Shown piece by piece: positions 32,141 to 40,726 of a stretch of 64,000 nucleotides of DNA. The notes under the pieces are model-generated. The model did no database searches. It was given only the letters and a program-made list of their open reading frames with translations, and was not told the origin of the DNA. The stretch lies in the NCBI GenBank assembly GCA_963825315.1, contig CAWGST010000001.1, positions 434,001 through 498,000 on the forward strand. The letters run 5' to 3'. The translations under genes and the position numbers were made by a program. The DNA is from DASRLE01 sp963825315 (GTDB lineage: Bacteria; Verrucomicrobiota; Verrucomicrobiia; Limisphaerales; Palsa-1400). How positions within the stretch are numbered: the first letter of the stretch is position 1; each line of letters opens with the position of its first letter.

Positions 32141-35100
32141 ATGGAATGGATACCTATCATCGTCATCCTGGTTCTCGGAGTTCCGGTTTGCCTGTTCATC
32201 TGGCTCATTGTCCGCGCGTCTAATGTCGAGCGCCGTCTTGACGGGCTTTCCCGCCGGTTGGGTTACCTCGAGACCGAGTTGCTCCGATTCAAAAGAAAGC
32301 TGGAACCGACACCGCGTCCGGAGCCGACTACGGTCGAGGCACTAAAGACGGCGCTTCAAAAACAACCGGAGAGCGCACCCGCAAAACCCGCCGAGCCTCC
32401 GCCCGCGCCGCCGCTCGGGAGAACTCCTGTCTTCGCGCCGCCGCTCCCGCCACCGCCGCTCGCGCCTGTCGTTGAGCCATCGGCGCCGGCGCCGGAAACG
32501 CCGCGGCTGCCGGGCAAAACGACTCCCGCCGTCAACTGGGAGCAATTCATGGGCGTGAAGCTGTTCGCGTGGGTGGGCGGGCTGGCGCTGTTCCTCGGCG
32601 TTGCGTTCTTTGTCAAATACTCGTTCGACAACAATCTCGTCCCGCCGGAAATGCGCGTGGCCATTGGGTTCCTCACCGGCCTCGGGCTGCTCGTGGGCGG
32701 CCTGGTGATGTCGCGGAAGAATTATCCGGCGCTTTCGCAGACCTTGTGCGCAACGGGTGTCGTGATTCTCTACGCGGTGACGTTCGCCTGCCGTTCTATT
32801 TATCACTTTGAGTTTTTTGGACCGCTCCCGACTTTTCTGCTCATGGCGCTCATCACGACGACCGCTTTCCTCCTCGCCGTCCGGCTCAACGCGCTGGTCG
32901 TAGCCATTCTCGGAATGCTCGGCGGTTTTCTCACGCCCGTTCTGCTCTCGACCGGCATGGACAATCCGGGCGGATTGTTCGGCTATATCGCCCTTCTCGA
33001 CGCCGGCCTCATCGTGGTCGCGCTGCATCGCCGCTGGTTTTTCCTGACCGCGCTGGCAGCCGCCGGCACTGCTTTTATGCAGATCGGATGGGCGGAAAAA
33101 TTTTTCGTCAGCGAAAAATATTTTGAAGGCGGAAAAATTTTCATCGCGCTTGCCGTTCTGACCGGCTTCAACACGCTCTTTCTTGCCGGCAGTTGGTGGT
33201 CAAAAATTCGAAAGCCGGCGAACAATGGAGAGTCTTTGATTTCCGCGATTGCCCCGGCGCGGATGAATAAATGGCTTTCTGGTTCGACACTCGGCCTCGT
33301 CGCCGTTGCTTACGCGTTCACGGCATGGCTTCTTGGCTTTGAGCCGCTCGCGCAACGTCCGTGGCTGATGTTTGGTTTTGTTTTCCTGATTGATCTCATT
33401 GTCGTCGCGCTCACGTTGGCCGATGAAAAAATTTCCCCCGCCCAATCCGTTTCCGGCTTCACCGTCTTCGGCCTGCTCGCGTTATGGACGGCGAATTCCT
33501 TGTCGAACGAACTGCTCAATGCCGCGCTGGCGTTTTATTTCATCTTTGCAGTTCTGCATTCAGCTTTGCCGGCGCTGCTTCAGCGCTGGCGCGGCGGGGC
33601 AACTCAAAATTGGGCAAACCACATTTTCCCGATTCTGGCGCTCGCGCTGGTGCTCGTGCCGGTTTTCAAACTCGCGGAAGTTTCGTTTATCGTTTGGCCG
33701 TTCATTTTGCTCTCAGATTTGCTCGCCGTCACGCTCGCTGTGATCACGGCCACATTGCTGCCCGTTCTGGCGGTTTTATTGCTGACGCTCGCCGCCATCG
33801 GCGCGCTCATTTTCAAAATTCCGTCCGACTTGACCGGTCTGCCGGTTCCATTTTTTCTGCTCGGCGCGTTCGTGATTTTCTTCGTCGCCGCCGGCATCTG
33901 GCTGGTGAAAAAATTCAAGCCCGACGCGCTGAAAAGCGGAATCCAATTCAACGATGACCTGGCCGCGCCGGGAAATTTGGCCGCAATGCTGCCGGCGTGT
34001 TCCATCGTGCTGCCGTTTTTGCTGCTGATCATGGCCACGCTGCGGCTGCCGCTGCTAAATCCGTCGCCGGTTTTCGGCCTCGCGCTGGTGCTGGCCGCGC
34101 TGTTGCTGGGCGTGACAAAATTATTTTCGCTCGATTGGATGCCAGCCATCGGCCTTGTGTGCGTGACCGCGCTGGAATGCGCCTGGCATTTCAAGGAATT
34201 CGATCCGGCCCGCGCCGGGCAACCGTTGGCCTGGTATATTATTTTCTTTGGCGTATTTGCGCTCTTTCCGTTTTTGTTCATGCGGCAGTTCAGCGGCAAA
34301 GTGGTTCCCTGGGCCGCCGCCGCCCTGGCCGGCCCGCCGCAATTTTTCCTGATCCATCGTCTCGTGTCTGCCGCCCATCCCAATCAAGTGATGGGTCTGC
34401 TCCCCGCGGCGTTTGGGGTTCCCGCATTGTCGAGCCTGGTGATTGTTCTGAAAAAAATTCCCGCGGGCAGCCCCGCGCGCATGACGCAGGTTGCGTGGTT
34501 CGGCGGCGTGTCGCTGTTTTTCATCACGCTGGTTTTCCCGATCCAATTCGAGCGCCAATGGATTACGATTGGCTGGGCGCTGGAAGGGGCGGCGTTGCTC
34601 TGGCTCTTTCATCGGGTGCCGCATCCGGGATTGCGGCTGGCGGGGGCCGGGTTGCTCGCCGCGGCGTTCGTCCGGCTCGCGCTCAATCCCGCGGTGCTGA
34701 CGTATCATGCGCGCGCGGCCGCGCCGATTTTAAATTGGTATCTATACGCTTATGGCATCGTGACGGTCTGTTTGTTCGCCGGGGCGCGACTGCTGGCGCC
34801 GCCGCGCCATTTGGTTTTGGGTTCGAGCGCGCCGCCTGTTCTGGCCGCGCTCGGGACCGTGCTGGCTTTCCTGTTGGTGAATATCGAGATTGCCGATTTT
34901 TTCAGTCCAACCGGTTCGACGCTGACGTTTGAATTCAGGGGGAACTTTGCGCGCGACATGACCTATTCCATTGCGTGGGCCTTGTTCGCGCTGGCGCTGC
35001 TGGTCGTCGGCATCGTGAAAAAAATTCCCGCGACGCGTTACGCCGCGCTCGGCTTGTTGAGCGTGACGCTGCTCAAGCTTTTCTTCCACGACCTGGCCCG

Positions 35101-35233
35101 GCTCGGCCAGCTCTATCGCATCGGCGCGTTCATCGGCGTGGCGATTATTGCCATGCTGGCGTCGTTCGCCTATCAACGCTTCTTCGCTGCGGCCGCGAAG
35201 AACGCGGAACCAAAAAATGAGATTGTCCAATAG
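32141..35233 (+). CDS. DUF2339 family polytopic membrane protein
   Basis: 1030 residues. It starts with a membrane anchor (MEWIPIIVILVLGVPVCLFI), a short coiled coil (VERRLDGLSRRLGYLETELL), then a Pro/Ala-rich linker (about 70-145), then roughly 25 hydrophobic helices to the C-terminus. WEQFMGVKLFAWVGGLALFL at the linker end is the DUF2339 signature. Its role is unknown, probably in the cell envelope. The frame is open upstream to 32009, but the anchor marks the start. The next gene (DUF3999) starts inside its last 17 bp; this gene pair is conserved in many bacteria. Confidence 0.85.
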   Translation: MEWIPIIVILVLGVPVCLFIWLIVRASNVERRLDGLSRRLGYLETELLRFKRKLEPTPRPEPTTVEALKTALQKQPESAPAKPAEPPPAPPLGRTPVFAPPLPPPPLAPVVEPSAPAPETPRLPGKTTPAVNWEQFMGVKLFAWVGGLALFLGVAFFVKYSFDNNLVPPEMRVAIGFLTGLGLLVGGLVMSRKNYPALSQTLCATGVVILYAVTFACRSIYHFEFFGPLPTFLLMALITTTAFLLAVRLNALVVAILGMLGGFLTPVLLSTGMDNPGGLFGYIALLDAGLIVVALHRRWFFLTALAAAGTAFMQIGWAEKFFVSEKYFEGGKIFIALAVLTGFNTLFLAGSWWSKIRKPANNGESLISAIAPARMNKWLSGSTLGLVAVAYAFTAWLLGFEPLAQRPWLMFGFVFLIDLIVVALTLADEKISPAQSVSGFTVFGLLALWTANSLSNELLNAALAFYFIFAVLHSALPALLQRWRGGATQNWANHIFPILALALVLVPVFKLAEVSFIVWPFILLSDLLAVTLAVITATLLPVLAVLLLTLAAIGALIFKIPSDLTGLPVPFFLLGAFVIFFVAAGIWLVKKFKPDALKSGIQFNDDLAAPGNLAAMLPACSIVLPFLLLIMATLRLPLLNPSPVFGLALVLAALLLGVTKLFSLDWMPAIGLVCVTALECAWHFKEFDPARAGQPLAWYIIFFGVFALFPFLFMRQFSGKVVPWAAAALAGPPQFFLIHRLVSAAHPNQVMGLLPAAFGVPALSSLVIVLKKIPAGSPARMTQVAWFGGVSLFFITLVFPIQFERQWITIGWALEGAALLWLFHRVPHPGLRLAGAGLLAAAFVRLALNPAVLTYHARAAAPILNWYLYAYGIVTVCLFAGARLLAPPRHLVLGSSAPPVLAALGTVLAFLLVNIEIADFFSPTGSTLTFEFRGNFARDMTYSIAWALFALALLVVGIVKKIPATRYAALGLLSVTLLKLFFHDLARLGQLYRIGAFIGVAIIAMLASFAYQRFFAAAAKNAEPKNEIVQ

Positions 35234-37211
35234 TTGCGCGGCCATTGTGTTTTCTGGTCTGGCGCTGGTGTGCGGCGCGGCTGCGGGCGCGGCGACACTG
35301 CCGGGCGAATGGCGGCATGAACAACACTTCGAGGCGCCGGCTCCCGGCCTGGTGAAATTGAGTTTGCCCGTCGAGACGCTCGATGCCGCGCGACCCGCGC
35401 TGGAAGATTTGCGGGTTTACGACGACGGCGGCAAGGAGATGCCTTACTTGATTGAACGCCCGATGCCCGCGCCAGGAATTGTGCGGAACGCGAAGTCATT
35501 TCGGGTTTCCCTCAACGCCGGCGCAACCGTTCTGACGGTGGAAACCGGGCTGGCGCAACCGCTCGACGGTGTCACGCTGGAAAGCCCGGCAAACCGTTTT
35601 ATCAAGTCGGTTCAAATCGAAACCTCCGCCGACGGCAACCGCTGGGAAATGCTGGCGCGGGGAAAGGCGATCTTCCGCCAGCCGAACGGCGCGAGCCAGC
35701 TTTATCTGGACCTTCCGGCGGGTGCGTCGCCCTGGCTGCGGCTCACGGTGGATGACCGGCGCTCGGAGCCGATTCCGTTCACGGGCGCGCGCGTCCACGC
35801 GGCGGCCAGCCTGCCCGTGCCGGGCGAACCTTTGCCCGTGACCATCGCCGGGCGGGAGGAAACACCCGGCGAAACCCGCCTGACGCTGAGTCTCGGCGCG
35901 GGGAATTTAAGCCTGGCCACGGTTCACCTGGAAACGCCCGAACCATTGTTCATGCGCGAAGTCACGGCAAGCGCGCCGCAAGTCTCCGAAGATTCGATTC
36001 GCGAGCAAACTTTGGCCAGGGGCCTCATTTATCGGGTTGCCGTTGAAGGCCAGCCGGCGTCCGAGAATCTTTCCGTGCCGCTGGAAAGCCAGGTGCGGTC
36101 GTGCGAATTGCTCCTGCTCATTCGCAACCAGGACAGCCCGCCGCTCCCCATCACTGCCGCGCGCGCGGAGCGGCGGCCGGTTTATCTTGTATTTCTTGCA
36201 CGGCAACCGGGCGCGCACCATTTGCTGACGGGCAATACTCATTGCGCGGCGCCGCACTACGACCTGGCCGCGCTCGGCGTGAATCTCAAAGGCATGGCGG
36301 CGTTGCCCATCGAGATTTCCCCGTTGGCGGACAATCCGAACTATCGGCCGCCGGAAGTTTTGCCCGATGTCCAGGGAACGGGCGTCGCGCTTGACGTGTC
36401 CGCCTGGAGATTTCGCAAAGCGGTCAAGCTGGCGCGGGCCGGAGCGGAGCAACTGGAACTGGACCTCGACGTGCTTTCCGGCGCGCAGCGGGATTTGCGG
36501 GACTTGCGCCTGTTGCGGGATGGCCGACAGGTTCCCTACATCATCGAGCGCACGTCCATCAGCCGCGCGCTCACGCCGGCGGTCACGGCGGCCGGCGATT
36601 CCAAAAAGCCGAAACTCAGCCGTTGGATGATCAAACTTCCTCATCCGGCCCTGCCCGTCCTTCGCCTGGTTTGCGCCTCGCGAACGCCGCTGTTCGAGCG
36701 CGAGATGATGCTTTACGAAGAGCTGGCCGACGAACGCGGCGCGCAATACCGGCACATCTTGGGCCACGCGTCCTGGATGCAAACTCCAGGCCGGGCGAAC
36801 AAGGAATTTATAGTGGCGTTCGACAACCCGCCGCAGAGCGACACTTTATTTTTGGAAACCGAAAACGGCGACAACACGCCCGTCGAACTGGAGAAATTCC
36901 AACTCTTCCATCCGGCAACGCGGGTGCTGTTCAAAGGCGGGCTGAACGACAAGCCATTTCTCTATTACGGCAACGCGCGCGCGGCCTCGCCGCGTTATGA
37001 TCTCAGCCTGGTCGCCAATGAACTGCTCGCGGAGGACAAAACGGCGGCCTCGCTGGGTGCGGAAGAACAACTTCAAAAACCCTCGTGGCGCGAGAACCAG
37101 ACGCCGGGCAAAGGCGGCGTGGTGTTCTGGGCAATGCTGGCGTTGGTCGTGATGGTGCTGCTAGCCATCATTTCGCGGCTGCTGCCGAAATCTTCGCCGC
37201 CGGGTTCGTAA
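35217..37211 (+). CDS. DUF3999 family exported protein
   Basis: 664 residues. A signal peptide MRLSNSCAAIVFSGLALVCG is followed by beta-rich repeated modules, WRHEQHFEAPAPGLVKLSLP near the start and again RKAVKLARAGAEQLELDLDV near 400, each with DLRVYDDGG/DLRLLRDGR-type motifs. One C-terminal transmembrane helix (VVFWAMLALVVMVLLAIISR) anchors it. It overlaps the DUF2339 gene by 17 bp, so the two are cotranslated and probably form one envelope complex; no activity is known. The 290 bp after it hold no supported gene. Confidence 0.85.
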   Translation: MRLSNSCAAIVFSGLALVCGAAAGAATLPGEWRHEQHFEAPAPGLVKLSLPVETLDAARPALEDLRVYDDGGKEMPYLIERPMPAPGIVRNAKSFRVSLNAGATVLTVETGLAQPLDGVTLESPANRFIKSVQIETSADGNRWEMLARGKAIFRQPNGASQLYLDLPAGASPWLRLTVDDRRSEPIPFTGARVHAAASLPVPGEPLPVTIAGREETPGETRLTLSLGAGNLSLATVHLETPEPLFMREVTASAPQVSEDSIREQTLARGLIYRVAVEGQPASENLSVPLESQVRSCELLLLIRNQDSPPLPITAARAERRPVYLVFLARQPGAHHLLTGNTHCAAPHYDLAALGVNLKGMAALPIEISPLADNPNYRPPEVLPDVQGTGVALDVSAWRFRKAVKLARAGAEQLELDLDVLSGAQRDLRDLRLLRDGRQVPYIIERTSISRALTPAVTAAGDSKKPKLSRWMIKLPHPALPVLRLVCASRTPLFEREMMLYEELADERGAQYRHILGHASWMQTPGRANKEFIVAFDNPPQSDTLFLETENGDNTPVELEKFQLFHPATRVLFKGGLNDKPFLYYGNARAASPRYDLSLVANELLAEDKTAASLGAEEQLQKPSWRENQTPGKGGVVFWAMLALVVMVLLAIISRLLPKSSPPGS

Positions 37212-37502
37212 ACGCAAGTCGCGGCTCGCGGAGCGCGCGGGTTCAGTTGCCGGTCCAAGTGATCGACCCGCGCCAGCGTGATGACAGGAGGGCAAAAGTC
37301 GCCAGGCGGCAGACCTGGCCGCGCGATCCCGCTGGAATCCCGTCAATTCGCTGTTCCAATCGAACCTGATCCTGAAAATTAGCGTCCCTGACAGGCTTCG
37401 CTCCGGCGATCTCCTGCATGAGAGGCAGGCGTGTTGTTTCGACTACACCCATGCCCGGAGGGAAAGACTCGCCTGGCTGGCAGCTTCGATATAAACAAGG
37501 GC

Positions 37503-37922
37503 ATGACCTATCAACGAGAAATCCAGCTTCAAACGACCAGGCACAAAGAGATGCATGACCTCACCGACGAGGTGGCCCGGATCGTGAGTGAATCAGGCGT
37601 GCGCTCCGGCCTTGTGCATATTTTCAACGTTGGCAGCACCGCCGCGGTCGGTGCCATTGAATTCGAGCCGGGCCTCCAGGAAGACCTGCCAAGTATATTG
37701 GACAAGCTCTTTCCGCCGAGTCGGGACTACGGCCACGAACGCGCCTGGCACGATGGCAACGGCCATTCACATTTGCAGGCGACGATGCTGGGCCCTTCGC
37801 TCACGGTGCCAATCAAAGATCGCAAACTCGTCCTGGGCGCGTGGCAGCAAATCTTTCATCTTGAGTGCGACATCAAACCGCGCCGGCGCGCGATTGCGAT
37901 CACGGTGATGGGCGACTCGTGA
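37503..37922 (+). CDS. YjbQ / UPF0047 family protein
   Basis: 139 residues. The family pattern is VHIFNVGSTAAVGAIEFEPG, then DYGHERAWHDGNGHSHLQAT (His-rich metal site) and LVLGAWQQIFHLECD near the C-terminus. Members have been linked to a weak thiamine-phosphate synthase activity, but the physiological role is unclear. I choose ATG 37503; a TATAAA lies seven bases before it. The frame continues upstream into low-quality sequence. It is followed by the sirtuin gene on the same strand. Confidence 0.85.
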   Translation: MTYQREIQLQTTRHKEMHDLTDEVARIVSESGVRSGLVHIFNVGSTAAVGAIEFEPGLQEDLPSILDKLFPPSRDYGHERAWHDGNGHSHLQATMLGPSLTVPIKDRKLVLGAWQQIFHLECDIKPRRRAIAITVMGDS

Positions 37923-38009
37923 CCCTCCGGCTGGTTCGGCGAAATTGGAAAAGGCCGCGCTTTCTCGCGGCACTTGTGTGCGCCTGCCCGCTGCGTGCAT
38001 CATCCTCTC

Positions 38010-38750
38010 GTGACGATTCCGCCGGAGTTAATTCAAAAGCTCATCGCCGCCAAAAGCGTGACCGTGCTGACAGGCGCCGGCGTGTCAGCAGAAAGCGGCG
38101 TCCCCACATTTCGTGATGCCCAGACCGGGCTTTGGGCGAAATTCAGTCCCGAGGAGCTTGCCACTCCGCGCGCCTTCCGACGCCATCCCCGCCTCGTTTG
38201 GGAATGGTATGAGTGGCGGCGGAAGCTCGTCGCCGATGCAAAGCCAAACCCGGCGCACCTCGCCCTGGCAGAAATGGAGAAGCTTTTTCCGCGGTTCCGT
38301 CTCATCACGCAAAACGTGGATGGTCTGCATCAACGCGCCGGAAGCCGGCGCGTCATCGAACTGCACGGCAATATCCTGCGCACGAAATGCTCTGATGAGG
38401 GCACGATTGTTTCGACTTGGAAAGACACCGGCGACATCCCGCCGAAATGTCCGGCCTGTGGCGCCTTGCTGCGGCCCGATGTGGTTTGGTTCGAAGAGCC
38501 GATGCCTGAAACAGAGATGGAACAGGCCGCGACTGCGAGCACGACTTGCGACGTCTTCTTCTCCATCGGCACGTCCACAGTCGTTTATCCCGCAGCCGCC
38601 CTGCCATCGGAAGCGTTGCGAAGCGGAGCGACCGTGGTGGAGATCAATCCGCAGCCAACCCCCTTCACGGCGCAGGCGCACTTCGCCCTTGCTGGCGCGG
38701 CCGGAGTTGTATTGCCCGAATTGATGAAGGCCCTCAACGCCTCACGATGA
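38010..38750 (+). CDS. cobB: NAD-dependent protein deacylase, CobB-type sirtuin
   Basis: 246 residues. NAD site VTVLTGAGVSAESGVPTFRD, catalytic ITQNVDGLHQRAGSRRVIEL with ELHGN, zinc cysteines KCSDE...KCPACG, and GTSTVVYPAA. WEWYEWRRK supplies the Tyr-x-x-Arg pair of the class III group that removes succinyl and malonyl as well as acetyl groups. It would regulate enzymes by deacylation; acetyl-CoA synthetase, a standard target, is encoded 5 kb away. The start is taken as the GTG at 38010, six bases after a weak -10; a TTG at 37974 is possible. Confidence 0.9.
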   Translation: MTIPPELIQKLIAAKSVTVLTGAGVSAESGVPTFRDAQTGLWAKFSPEELATPRAFRRHPRLVWEWYEWRRKLVADAKPNPAHLALAEMEKLFPRFRLITQNVDGLHQRAGSRRVIELHGNILRTKCSDEGTIVSTWKDTGDIPPKCPACGALLRPDVVWFEEPMPETEMEQAATASTTCDVFFSIGTSTVVYPAAALPSEALRSGATVVEINPQPTPFTAQAHFALAGAAGVVLPELMKALNASR

Positions 38751-38760
38751 TCCAGGCAGG

Positions 38761-39744
38761 TCACCACCGTTGCTGGACCAAGGCCTTGATTTGCCGGTCG
38801 TAAACCGCGGCGATGCCCGCCATCGTCTCGCGGCTCAAGGGCGGCAGACCGGCGGCGGCGATGTTTTCTTCCACTTGACTCGGGCGTTTGGCTCCGGGGA
38901 TCGCGCAGGTGACTTCGGGAAACATCAAAATCCACCGCAACGCCATCTGGCCCAGCGTCGCCCCGGCGGGCGCGAAGGGCCGCAATGACTCCACCGCTTT
39001 CAGGCCCGTCTCGAAGTCCACGCCCGAAAAAGTTTCCCCCCGGTCAAAGGCCGCGCCCTGGCGGTTGAAGGCGCGATGGTCATCCGCCGCGAAGCGGCTT
39101 TCCCTGGTCAGCTTGCCGGTGAGCATGCCGGAGGAGAGCGGCAGACGCGCCAGAATTCCCACCCGGCGGCGGCGCGCCTCGCCGAAAAACAATTCGCTGG
39201 GACGCTGCCGGAACATATTGAAGATGATCTGGATCGTCTGCACCCCCGGATGTTCCATCGCAATCAGCGCTTCCTCAACCTTTTCCACACTGACGCCGTA
39301 GTGGCGCAGTTTGCCCGCTCTGGTCAAATCGTCCAGGATGCCGAACACCTCCGGCATGTAGAGGACGGTGACAGGCGGGCAATGCAGTTGCAGCAAGTCA
39401 ATCGTCTCCACCGCCAGATTCTTGAGGCTGCGTTCGACAAAGGCCGTGAGGTTTTCCCGGTTATAGCCGGCGGCTTCATGAACCGGCAGACGGCGCCCGG
39501 CTTTGGTGGCGATATGGAAAGGCTCGCGCCGCTCCTGGCGAAGCCGGGCCAGCAACCGTTCGCTGTGGCCGTCGCCATAAACATCGGCCGTGTCAAAAAA
39601 ATTCACCCCCAAATCCAGGCAGCGATGCAACGCGGCCATGGACTCCTTGTCATCCACCTTTCCCCAAGTGCTGCCGATGGCCCACCCGCCGAAGCTGATG
39701 GTGGAGACTTTCCAACCCGTTCGTCCAAGTTCGCGGTATTCCAT
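38761..39744 (-). CDS. Aldo/keto reductase family protein
   Basis: 327 residues, an NADPH-dependent TIM-barrel oxidoreductase. MEYRELGRTGWKVSTISFGG is the usual start; the catalytic tetrad is seen as NFFDTADVYGDGHSE (Asp, Tyr), FHIATKAGRR (Lys) and LLQLHCPP (His). The C-terminal cofactor site is FPEVTCAIPGAKRPSQVEEN, as in the YajO/Tas-like group. The substrate is unknown. It converges on the sirtuin gene with 10 bp between. The CAU tRNA lies immediately upstream on the same strand. Confidence 0.9.
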   Translation of the reverse strand: MEYRELGRTGWKVSTISFGGWAIGSTWGKVDDKESMAALHRCLDLGVNFFDTADVYGDGHSERLLARLRQERREPFHIATKAGRRLPVHEAAGYNRENLTAFVERSLKNLAVETIDLLQLHCPPVTVLYMPEVFGILDDLTRAGKLRHYGVSVEKVEEALIAMEHPGVQTIQIIFNMFRQRPSELFFGEARRRRVGILARLPLSSGMLTGKLTRESRFAADDHRAFNRQGAAFDRGETFSGVDFETGLKAVESLRPFAPAGATLGQMALRWILMFPEVTCAIPGAKRPSQVEENIAAAGLPPLSRETMAGIAAVYDRQIKALVQQRW

Positions 39745-39777
39745 ATAGACTTTAATTTGATATCATAGTGCAAATGG

Positions 39778-39851
39778 TGGGCCCGCCCGGATTTGAACCG
39801 GGGACCAAGCGATTATGAGTCGCTTGCTCTAACCAACTGAGCTACGGGCCC
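39778..39851 (-). tRNA. tRNA with CAU anticodon (Met or Ile2)
   Basis: A 74-nt cloverleaf on the minus strand: acceptor GGGCCCG/CGGGCCC, D arm GCTCAGTTGGTTAGAGC, anticodon stem-loop GCGACTCATAATCGC (CAT), T arm CCCGGTTCAAATCCGGG, discriminator A, then encoded CCA (39775-39777). The anticodon stem matches the lysidine-type tRNA-Ile2 of enterobacteria, but elongator tRNA-Met cannot be excluded from sequence alone; it is not an initiator (normal first pair G-C). Confidence 0.95.
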
Positions 39852-39881
39852 AAAAGATGACACGGGCACTATGACGCGACC

Positions 39882-40577
39882 TTGCTTTCCACTCAATCTT
39901 TAATTGTCTGTTGCCTCTGGTTTTCGGTCTTTGGCCGCAATCGAACAACCGATTTGCCGCGAAGAACGGCCAGAAACGCCAGATTGATAGATAGGAACCA
40001 TCTCATCTGCCCGCAACGGGAAATGATGGAGAAAAGGCTGTTCGACGAGCATTTGAGTTACGAAGCTGCGCTGGCCCGGGTCAAAAGTGAACTTGGGCTG
40101 GAGGCCTCGCGCACGAGCCTCTTCCGCTACTACCAACGCCGGGCGCGAGAGCGGCAAATGGCCGAATTGGTGGAGGCACAAGCCATGTCCGATGCAGTGG
40201 CCGCGCCAGAGTTGAGCACGGATTCAATGCGGGCGGTGGCGGTAAAGCTCGTCGCCAAGACGACATTGAAGCTGGCCTGGGAGAGGCCGGAGCAGTTGAA
40301 GGAGTTGGAATCGCTGGCCAAGATCCTGTTGCTCAGCGAGGACAACGACATCCGGCGGGGACGGTTAAAACTGGAGCAAGAGCATTTTCATTACGAGGCC
40401 GCCTCCGCCGCCAGCGAGGAAATACCGCATTTGGCCTCCTTGCTCCTGAAGATCCAGGATGACGAGGAGTTAAGTTCAGAAGGCAAGATGGAAAAGGTCC
40501 ATGCCTTGCTGTTTCCAGAGTCCGCGCGGCTGGGATTGCGCCAAGTTGGCCAACCGCAGCCTGCCAATGGCAGTTGA
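39882..40577 (+). CDS. DUF3486-like helix-turn-helix protein
   Basis: A frame of up to 231 residues. The section RLFDEHLSYEAALARVKSEL followed by RTSLFRYYQRRARER is a helix-turn-helix of the kind found in DUF3486/Mu gp27-like proteins, a family with many chromosomal copies in verrucomicrobia. The rest is helical (KLVAKTTLKLAWERPEQLKE, EDNDIRRGRLKLEQ). The start is unclear: the longest frame opens at a TTG (39882) with poor N-terminal sequence, while ATG 40023 is the first Met. It lies beside a tRNA, but no integrase or phage gene follows. Confidence 0.65.
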   Translation: MLSTQSLIVCCLWFSVFGRNRTTDLPRRTARNARLIDRNHLICPQREMMEKRLFDEHLSYEAALARVKSELGLEASRTSLFRYYQRRARERQMAELVEAQAMSDAVAAPELSTDSMRAVAVKLVAKTTLKLAWERPEQLKELESLAKILLLSEDNDIRRGRLKLEQEHFHYEAASAASEEIPHLASLLLKIQDDEELSSEGKMEKVHALLFPESARLGLRQVGQPQPANGS

Positions 40578-40590
40578 AAGGAAAAATGTT

Positions 40591-40620
40591 CGCTTATTTC
40601 CGCTTATTTCCGCTTATTTC
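40591..40620. repeat. Ten-bp tandem repeat, three copies
   Basis: CGCTTATTTC is repeated three times in a row, with a partial match on the right side. It lies just after the stop of the DUF3486-like gene. Confidence 0.8.
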
Positions 40621-40726
40621 CGCATTCTCAGGAAATTGGCGCGGCCGGGGCAAAAGAAGGCTTCACACAACCGTCACACAATGGTAGGAATAGCTCTGAA
40701 TTGAGCGTTCCTGGCTGACGCCCGAC

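Noticed and set aside
39778..40577. Integrated phage or island at the CAU tRNA
   Set aside because: The DUF3486-like gene is next to the tRNA, but there is no integrase, no repeated tRNA 3' end and no other phage gene.
40591..40620. CRISPR-like repeat
   Set aside because: Three adjacent 10-bp units without spacers are a simple tandem repeat.
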